NCBI GenBank assembly: GCA_018398765.1
Contig: JAHBMJ010002518.1
Span: 3,897-18,540 of the forward strand
DNA length: 14,644 nucleotides
Source of the DNA: Chromera velia
Lineage: Eukaryota > Sar > Chromeraceae
Direction: 5' to 3'
Shown here piece after piece: positions 9,747 to 14,644 of the stretch. A program made the position numbers and the translations under genes. A model generated the notes under the pieces. That model did no database searches. It had not been told where the DNA came from and saw only the letters and a list, made by a program, of their open reading frames with translations. Positions within the stretch are counted from its first letter, which is position 1. Each line of letters opens with the position of its first letter.

Positions 9747-10594
9747 CGCTGTATAAATACTGCATTAAAAAATATTGAAACATTTGAAAACTATATAAAA
9801 AGAAAAAAAAACCTAAAACAGAATCAGTTAGTCTTTTTGAAAGTTAAATTGAAGCAATAGAAGGGTATACAGGTAAACTATACTACTGTCATCATAGAAA
9901 ATTGGAGTCCATTGAATAAGTTTGTTTGTGTATGTCTAGGCACATATTTGTACGCGAAAATAAGTCTTAGATGACTGTGATTTGTGTGTTCACTGCTACT
10001 CACTGCCCTCGGAGGGCAGCTTATGTGTAAATCTAAGATTGTTTATGTACGGAATCGTGAGAGAAGTGTTTAAAATCCTATGAAATTTGCACAAAAGTTT
10101 AATTCACGGGTAAATTTGCATACTTACTTCTCCTTACTTCCACGTTATTTTCAAGTACCGCTTAGTACCGCTACCTGGGTGAACACCTAGGTGAACACCG
10201 GATCAGAGTTGATACACAGAAAGCCAGGGTGGCGCCTCGGCCCGCCCGGTGCTTGCGCTTCCTTGCCGGTACCGCTGGGCTGCGCCGCCCGCGTGCGGAC
10301 ACGGACAGCTGACGCACGCAACTTCAATGTCAGGCATGCCAATCAATTCAACCATGATCGAAGATTTGCCTGTGCAGCTATGTGCAGCTAACCAAATTCT
10401 CGGACTTCTTTGGAAGGTTTCTAGGAGGCCTCTCTTGACAGACCCTTATTTAAAGAGCTCAAAGGGAAAGCCATTGTGCGTGTTCATCACACTATCACCT
10501 CAAAATTGACTACGGTTAACAGCCTCGCATTTTCAGAATTTCTTCTCTGACTTCTCACTCCCACGTTTCGTCCCGTCAAATCCCGTCTCCTCAA
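9747..10594. other. AT-rich spacer and possible retroelement leader
   Basis: From 9750 to about 10150 the sequence is AT-rich, with TATAAATA near 9752 and TATATAAAA near 9793. A tight palindrome CTGCCCTC-G-GAGGGCAG lies at 10003-10019. Tandem AGTACCGCT copies lie just before 10170, followed by two copies of CCTRGGTGAACAC at about 10172-10198. A TTATTTAAAG lies near 10446, about 145 bases before the ATG at 10595, and might be a core promoter. No LTR pair or primer-binding site was recognised. Confidence 0.4.
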
Positions 10595-11004
10595 ATGTCC
10601 GGTTCCGGTTCAGCTTCCAACAGCCTTCGGTTTACTGCTGATGAACCACCACAACTCCATCAGTGTGATGGCAATTCCCAAAAGTATTTGCAGCTTTTGC
10701 TGTTGTGGGTGGAAGACTATGCAAGTTATGACGGTCTGAAAAAAGTTGCAGGGTCTATCTCTCTCTGTACGTTCGCTTCGATCTGACACAGCTCTCCACA
10801 AGAGAGTCCTTTCCATCAGAAAAGACCCACAGCACGCTCGTCCTGTGCGCCAGGACGGCGAGGATATTGGCGATTATCAAGATCGCCTCAGGGAGTGGGC
10901 TTTGAAATTTGTGAAGGCCGTCCAAGGGGAACACGAACAGCTTCCCGTGGAAATCCAGAAGGAGACTGTGTGGCACACGTTCGAACGGTTCCCGGAGCTT
11001 ACTT
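10595..11004 (+). pseudogene. ORF1 N-terminal part, two frame changes (gag/capsid-like)
   Basis: The first frame starts at ATG 10595 (MSGSGSASNSLRF…) and runs through KYLQLLLLWVEDYASYDGLK to a stop at 10784-10786. The protein-like sequence then continues in the next frame (+1) after the TGA at 10737-10739, as LHKRVLSIRKDPQHARPVRQ…GDYQDRLREWALKFV…HTFERFPEL. It changes again, also +1, between about 10990 and 11036 into the frame of the downstream exon. Helical, charged segments with spaced Trp/Leu/Phe look capsid-like, but I recognise no named domain. The first change coincides with a TCTATCTCTCTCTG run, where slippage is likely. Two changes suggest a decayed copy, sequencing indels, or unseen short introns. 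Confidence 0.5.
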
Positions 11005-11499
11005 GTGAAGAGACCCGGCGGACCAGATCTAAGTGAGAAGGAATTGAGGGAGATGTATGACATTGTGATACAGGAATTGGAGGACAGAAAAATCAAGCCG
11101 CACGATTGGGTCTCTGGAACGAAATTCTGGGGGTTGATCGGTGCAGCCTGTAAGGCGCTGGCCCGCACAAAAGGAAAGAAGGTAATGCAACCCGGAGCCC
11201 AGCCACCCGAAGCCCAGCCACCCGCAGCCCAGCCACCCGAAGCCCAGCCACCCGCAGCCCAGCCACCCACAGCAAACCCCACAGGTCTGAATTCAGCCTA
11301 CGACAGTGATGATATCTGGTTGATGAACCTGGAAGGGCTGCCCCTTGACCCCAGATTCTGGCATCCCAGCCTTCGCAAGGCTCAGGAAGCCATCATGAAA
11401 AGCACCGGCTCCATGAAATACATGCCCAAGTCCTCCCTCGACTTGATCCAAACGGCCATACAGGAGAAATTCAGCCAAGTGCAGAAGGAAGTCAACAAG
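11005..11499 (+). CDS. ORF1 middle exon with AQPP(E/A) repeats
   Basis: 165 in-frame codons before a donor at 11500. They begin in the charged segment PDLSEKELREMYDIVIQELE. A proline-rich spacer follows (11197-11271), made of five 15-bp repeats of GCCCAGCCACCCG(A/C)A type encoding AQPPE/AQPPA. After it comes a second globular-looking part with WLMNLEGLPLDPRFWHPSL and a helix IQTAIQEKFSQVQKEVNK that leads directly into the coiled-coil of the next exon. The unspliced frame runs on for 23 unconvincing codons to a stop at 11569-11571. The start at 11005 is simply where the frame change allows entry; the true N-terminus is probably at 10595. Confidence 0.6.
11197..11271 (+). repeat. Five 15-bp tandem repeats (AQPPE/A)
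   Basis: Units GCCCAGCCACCCGAA and GCCCAGCCACCCGCA alternate strictly; the fifth ends ACA. They are in frame, so length changes preserve the protein. Confidence 0.9.
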
Positions 11500-11560
11500 G
11501 TCTGTCACGCAGTATCCACCTCTCGTTTTTTGCTCTCCATCTGCCCTCTCCTCTCCGTGT

Positions 11561-11607
11561 TGTCTCGCTGACAGAGTGAATGCTGAGTGACACTCAAGTT
11601 GCCGACA
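11561..11607 (+). repeat. Hairpin copy 0 (divergent)
   Basis: GAGTG (11574-11578), loop AATGCTGAGTGA, CACTC (11591-11595). The outer arms TGTC (11561-11564) and GACA (11604-11607) can also pair, with poor pairing between them. Confidence 0.45.
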
Positions 11608-11895
11608 CAGAGAGAAAAAGGGTCAGAGAAAGAAGAAACGAGAATGAGAGGTTCAGAAAAAGAAGAAACGAGAGAGAAAGATTCAGGAAAAAGAGAGAAA
11701 CGATAGAACGAAAGGCAACGGACGGTAAATGACGACGACACATAAGAAGAAACAAAAGAGAGAAACGATAGAACGAGAGGCAACGGCCGATAATTGATGA
11801 TGACACATAAGAAGAAACGACGATGACGACACATAGGGAAAGGAAAAGGCTGAACGTCATAAAGCCATTCAGTGATCTTTCTTTGAGAGACTTCT

Positions 11896-11944
11896 CTTCT
11901 CGAGATACGGAGTGAGATCCTGAGTGACACTCCGCTCTCAGAAG
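11896..11944 (+). repeat. Hairpin copy 1
   Basis: CTTCT-c-GAGA-ta-CGGAGTG (11896-11914) pairs with CACTCCG-c-TCTC-AGAAG (11928-11944), about 16 base pairs. The loop is AGATCCTGAGTGA (11915-11927). Confidence 0.75.
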
Positions 11945-12010
11945 AAAATGAGCAGAGAAAGTGAACTTGGCAAGACACATTGACACATCTCTTTCTTTCC
12001 TTCTCTCACT

Positions 12011-12055
12011 TCTCGAGAAAGGGAGTGAGATCCTGAGTGACACTCCCTTCTCAGA
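12011..12055 (+). repeat. Hairpin copy 2
   Basis: TCT-c-GAGAA-a-GGGAGTG (12011-12027) pairs with CACTCCC-TTCTC-AGA (12041-12055). The loop AGATCCTGAGTGA (12028-12040) is identical to copy 1. The outermost base pair of the inner stem is G-C here and C-G in copy 1. Confidence 0.75.
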
Positions 12056-12136
12056 TTGAAGAAAAGGAAATGAGAAAACATACTCAGCAAGGGAAACTGA
12101 CAATTTCCTCTCTTTCTTTCTCTCTTCTTTCTCTCG

Positions 12137-12183
12137 TCTGTAGAGATACGGGGTGAGATCCAGGGCGATGCTCCCCTCTCAGA
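12137..12183 (+). repeat. Hairpin copy 3 (degenerate loop)
   Basis: TCT…GAGA (12143-12146)…GGGG (12150-12153) pair with CCCC-TCTC-AGA (12173-12183). The loop AGATCCAGGGCGAT has drifted but keeps AGATCC. Confidence 0.55.
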
Positions 12184-12248
12184 AGGAAGAAAGCAAAGAA
12201 AACGGAAACTAGAGTTTTCACCCTCCTTATTAACTGATAAGACGTGCA

Positions 12249-12276
12249 AATTCCTGAGAAACGCTCGGCTGTCAGA
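12249..12276 (+). repeat. Hairpin copy 4 (remnant)
   Basis: AATTCCTGAGAAACGCTC followed by GGCTGTCAG aligns to the core and right arm of the family. The left arm is largely lost. Confidence 0.3.
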
Positions 12277-12602
12277 AAAAGGGATAGAAAACAACAGTCT
12301 CACTCCACAAAGAAACAAAAAGAAAAAGAATGTAAAGAATTTCAAAGAATTGAAGTTAAAGACGAAAAGAAAGCAAAAAAGAGTAAAAGAAAAATAAAAC
12401 GGAATAGAAACGTAGGATGACTACTTCTCTCTTCGCCTTCTCATCCCCTCTTATCTCCCTGCTCTCTCAGACGGCCCTCACAGGACTAATGCCTGTTGGA
12501 AGCCGATTGAGCAAGGCATGGAAGAAAGAAAATGAAAGGAAATGAAAGGAGCGCGCACGAAGGCACTGACAGAACCTGTTTTCTGCCTTTCCTTCCTTTC
12601 CC

Positions 12603-12648
12603 TCTTCACTTGCGGAGTGAGTTCCTGAGTGACACTCCACAAGTAAGA
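12603..12648 (+). repeat. Hairpin copy 5
   Basis: TCTT-c-ACTTG-c-GGAGTG (12603-12619) pairs with CACTCC-a-CAAGT-AAGA (12633-12648). The loop AGTTCCTGAGTGA (12620-12632) differs from copies 1 and 2 by one base, while the outer stem is a different sequence that still pairs. Confidence 0.7.
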
Positions 12649-12702
12649 AGGGACGTGCAGCCACTGATTATAACTGGCGTTCCTCTGTCGGTTTATCTGC
12701 AG

Positions 12703-13989
12703 GCTCGCATTGAGGCGAGATCTGGAGAGGTCGTGGCCTTCTGCAGAGATGCGCTCGAGATCCTCGAAGTAGCAGACAAGAACGCTCGCGCGTTTCAGGA
12801 TCTGCCCGGTTTCGAAGCCGCCCATATCGATGCAGTCGTACCCGCAATCCTTCTCCGCCAATTCAGAGCGCAGAGCGAGAGGGTAAGACAGAAGGCGATG
12901 GAGGTACGCGACGCTCAGACGGAGGCAGAGAGGTATGGAAACGAACTCAACTTTCTCGAGAAAGAGATTGAGAAGCGCATGCCTGGAGGGCTCATGTCCC
13001 TCATGCAAGCGCTCAAGTACACGGTCTCCCACACCGTGAAGCAGGAAGTTGACTCGCGTCTGAAAGGAAAGGGTGACGGAACCCTCCCTTTGACCTCTGC
13101 CCCCCACCCCCTCCCCAAAGAGAAAAGTCAACACAAAGAATCAGCCCCCCCAGGTGACGCAGAGAAAAGAGGGGGAAGCACTCGGAAAAAGAAGAAAGGG
13201 GACAGACAGAAGAAAGAACAAAGCCAGACAGAGAACCACAAGGGCGGGCAGAAAAGAAATGCTCCCACCGACTCCTCAGCGGCTCTGCAGGAGAGAAACG
13301 GTAATGCAGAAGGGAAGCAGACGGAAAGCAGAACAGAGCAGCAGCAGAAAAGATTCCACTCAGACGGGGAAGCGGGCAGGGGAGACGGAAATTTCAGCCA
13401 TATGCAGCACTCTTCTAAGGCTCCAGTGCAGCAGACCCACGCTGGTCAAGGCCAAAACCCGCACTCTCAAGGTCCCGAGGCCCAAGGGTATCGCCCTCAG
13501 GGTCTAGAGGTCCAAGGGTATCACCCCCAAGGTCCTGAGGCCCATGGGTATCGCCCCCAGGGTCTTGAGGTCCAAAGGTATCGCCCTCAGGGTCCTGAGG
13601 TCCAGGGGTATCGCCCCCAGGGTCCTGAGGTCCAAGGGTATCGCCCCCAGGGTCCTGAGGTCCAAGGGTATCGCCCCCCGGGTCCTGAGGTCCAAGGGTA
13701 TCGCCTCCAAGGTCCTGAGATCCCAGGGTATCACCCCGAGGGTCCGGAGGCCCAAAGGTATCACCCCTCGTACACACAACAGGGTGGTCAGTCGGGTTCG
13801 TACCAGCAGTACTTCCATCAGAACGGTCCTCCGCCTGCAAGGCTCCACCAACAGAACCAACAAAGCAGAGGTGGATGGGGGGGACGAGGTGGGCCTAGAG
13901 GGAGAGGAGGTAGTCGGGGAGCCTTTCGTGGTTCCTTTCGAGGGTCCGTTCGAGGGTTACTCAGAGGAGGTAGGGGAGGAAGGGGTTGA
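12703..13989 (+). CDS. ORF1 C-terminal exon: coiled coil, decapeptide repeats and RGG tail (gag-like RNA-binding protein)
   Basis: 428 codons after the acceptor at 12702, ending TGA 13987-13989. In order: a helical, coiled-coil-like region of about 125 residues (GEVVAFCRDALEILEVADKN…SERVRQKAMEVRDAQTEAER…NFLEKEIEKRM); a basic, Lys/Gln/Ser-rich linker (TRKKKKGDRQKKEQSQ); ten tandem decapeptides of GPEVQGYRPQ type (13471-13770); a Gln/Tyr/Ser-rich stretch (YQQYFHQNG); and an Arg-Gly tail with RGG, RGS and RGA units from about 13867. The tail suggests RNA binding, the role CCHC knuckles play in many Gag proteins. No enzyme motif is present. Starting at the ATG of the unspliced frame (12532) is less likely, because that extension covers a hairpin repeat. 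If this is not a retroelement gene it could be a low-complexity RNP-type protein. Confidence 0.65.
   Translation, partial: ARIEARSGEVVAFCRDALEILEVADKNARAFQDLPGFEAAHIDAVVPAILLRQFRAQSERVRQKAMEVRDAQTEAERYGNELNFLEKEIEKRMPGGLMSLMQALKYTVSHTVKQEVDSRLKGKGDGTLPLTSAPHPLPKEKSQHKESAPPGDAEKRGGSTRKKKKGDRQKKEQSQTENHKGGQKRNAPTDSSAALQERNGNAEGKQTESRTEQQQKRFHSDGEAGRGDGNFSHMQHSSKAPVQQTHAGQGQNPHSQGPEAQGYRPQGLEVQGYHPQGPEAHGYRPQGLEVQRYRPQGPEVQGYRPQGPEVQGYRPQGPEVQGYRPPGPEVQGYRLQGPEIPGYHPEGPEAQRYHPSYTQQGGQSGSYQQYFHQNGPPPARLHQQNQQSRGGWGGRGGPRGRGGSRGAFRGSFRGSVRGLLRGGRGGRG
13471..13770 (+). repeat. Ten 30-bp tandem repeats (GPEVQGYRPQ)
   Basis: Exactly ten units of GGTCCTGAGGTCCAAGGGTA-TCGCCCCCAG type, without spacers or length variation. 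The units at 13591-13680 are nearly identical and the outer ones more diverged, as in arrays that grow by unequal exchange from the middle. Confidence 0.95.
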
Positions 13990-14644
13990 ACTCCCTTCGT
14001 CTCCAAGGACCGAAAGAGAGACCCATGACAGGATTCACGTACGACCTTTTTACCCACTCTTCCGCCCATATTTCCCCTCTCCCCTCTACTCTCAGAAACT
14101 GTCCATCTTGTATCCAATGCTCTCTGCTCTGCTGCCAAATTCATCCTCCATGAGTTTCTGTGCACGGTCTTTCTATGTGAATGCCCTCCATCCAGAAGAG
14201 AATGTTTCGAATGATGCTGTTGCAGCCCTCGCCTCCTCTCGTCAGGCTCTCTCCTCTTCCTCTTCTTCCTCCCCTCCTGCTCGTTTGTCGTCTTCCTCCC
14301 ATCCACATTCACGAATCTCTTCCATAGACTGGAAAGGGATCAACCACGCTGATCTTCGGCATGAATGTGTCATGAGACTTATGAGAGCGGAAACGGAAAA
14401 GGAGAAAGAAAAGATTGTGAAGAGCTTCATGAACGAGACCTGGCTGAGACTCCCTGTTCCAACTGCAGAGGCAAACCTTCTGCCGTCGTGTTGGCATGCG
14501 ATTGGTATCGAACCCAGCGAGCTGTCCTCTACAGAGAAAGAGCTCCTCACACGGGGGGCAAAGTTTCTAGTAGATGCTCCAATGCCTCTACACAAATTGC
14601 AATCGGAACTCGAAAGTAGTCTGAACGAGCTGGCTCGCACAGCA
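13508..14644 (+). CDS. ORF2 of the retroelement-like unit, +1 frame, partial at the right edge
   Basis: This frame has no stop from 13508 (just after TAG 13505-13507) to the window end, 379 codons. It overlaps ORF1 for 482 bases and then becomes the only coding frame. In-frame ATGs lie at 13544 and, after the ORF1 stop, at 14117; entry could also be by a +1 frameshift near the ORF1 stop (AGG GGT TGA A). After the overlap it reads PSSPRTERETHDRIHVRPF…, a seven-Ser run, DWKGINHADLRHECVMRLMR, a Lys/Glu helix, SFMNETWLRLPVPTAEANLL, then ELSSTEKELLTRGAKFLVDA (14519-14578) and a helical segment to the edge. The last motif resembles the region before the reverse transcriptase core of Penelope-like proteins. 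No catalytic motif is in view. Confidence 0.6.

Larger units (their letters stand above)
11500..12702 (+). other. Proposed 1203-bp phase-0 intron inside ORF1, carrying the hairpin family
   Basis: It starts GTCTGTC after AAC AAG and ends TTTATCTGCAG before GCTCGCATTGAG. The joined reading, …FSQVQKEVNK + ARIEARSGEVVAF…, continues a helical heptad-like pattern without a break. The interior has stops in all frames, is GA-rich, contains TAATTGATGATGACACATAAGAAGAAACG-type duplications near 11730-11830, and holds six copies of a hairpin motif. The 12532-12702 part happens to be open in the downstream frame, but it contains one of the hairpins, which argues that it is not coding. Confidence 0.6.
10595..14644 (+). 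mobile_element. Retroelement-like unit with ORF1 and overlapping ORF2 (possibly Penelope-like), partial at the window end
   Basis: Two long overlapping frames on one strand: a gag-like nucleic-acid-binding ORF1 ending at 13989, and an ORF2 in the +1 frame open to the edge. ORF1 is interrupted by an intron-like 1203-bp segment. No LTR is seen upstream, and zinc knuckles are replaced by an RGG tail. The ORF2 segment at 14522-14566 (LSSTEKELLTRGAKF) recalls the LS..E..LL.KGL.F motif upstream of the reverse transcriptase core in Penelope-like elements, and introns are a known feature of that class. No protease, reverse transcriptase or endonuclease motif is inside the window. A host gene pair or domesticated element remains possible. 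Confidence 0.5.

Noticed and set aside
10249-10509. 86-codon frame upstream of ORF1
   Set aside because: No domain-like sequence and no continuity with ORF1; more likely leader or intergenic DNA.
9747-10594. A 5' long terminal repeat upstream of ORF1
   Set aside because: No TG…CA bounded segment followed by a recognisable tRNA primer-binding site, and the partner repeat would be outside the window.
12532-12702. Extending the C-terminal ORF1 exon upstream to its first ATG
   Set aside because: This part contains a hairpin repeat (12603-12648) shared with clearly non-coding sequence, and a good acceptor TATCTGCAG at 12702 gives a phase-matched join.
13471-13770. Regular 30-bp repeats reminiscent of a CRISPR array
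   Set aside because: Units are directly adjacent with no spacers, are in frame and encode a decapeptide; the genome is eukaryotic.
13415-13863. Two minus-strand frames through the decapeptide repeats
   Set aside because: A 30-bp repeat lacking stops keeps several frames open; outside the array they do not continue as plausible protein.

Overview
This is eukaryotic nuclear DNA: long stretches without open frames, abundant microsatellites on both strands, coding segments that only make sense if GT-AG introns are removed, and retroelement-like sequence. Long pyrimidine tracts, TGCAG-type acceptors, GCATGCATGC words and intron-rich genes among simple repeats would suit a chromerid or other alveolate alga, but no single feature proves this. 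The taxon is an inference.

Layout. 1-980: probable 3' end of a gene entering from the left (up to three exons, product not recognised). About 1250-2000: a block of GAAA/GA microsatellite, a 17-bp minisatellite and CTGA repeats. 2000-3050: no gene seen; it includes a CpG-rich island near 2400-2680. 3108-5447: the best host gene, a ten-helix drug/metabolite-transporter (EamA/SLC35G-like) protein with a long hydrophilic N-terminus and one intron that splits the ninth helix from the tenth. 5448-7770: GAAGG, GT, CT, CCCT and CTGT repeats, with weak hints of small spliced exons near 5951-6330. 7775-9740: a candidate non-autonomous DNA transposon, with about 16-bp inverted termini starting CCTAGG, symmetrical A/T tracts and a 6-bp direct flank TGAGAA. 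9741-10590: AT-rich sequence and a possible leader. 10595-14644 (open at the right edge): a retroelement-like unit.

The retroelement-like unit is the main discovery candidate. A gag-like ORF1 begins at 10595, changes frame twice, and carries AQPP(E/A) repeats. At 11500 it reaches an apparent phase-0 intron of 1203 bp. It resumes at 12703 in the same frame as a coiled-coil-rich segment, a basic linker, ten perfect-length decapeptide repeats and an RGG-box tail ending at 13989. A second frame (+1 relative to ORF1) overlaps it and stays open from 13508 to the window end. Its last residues contain an LSSTEKELLTRGAKF motif resembling the segment that precedes the reverse transcriptase core in Penelope-like elements, a class known to tolerate introns. 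The reverse transcriptase core itself would lie to the right of this window, so the assignment is a hypothesis.

Inside the 1.2-kb intron lies a family of short hairpins built round the core GGAGTG-AGATCCTGAGTGA-CACTCC. The loops are conserved while the stems differ between copies and stay self-complementary. I cannot match this to a known element, and it is the strongest candidate here for something undescribed.
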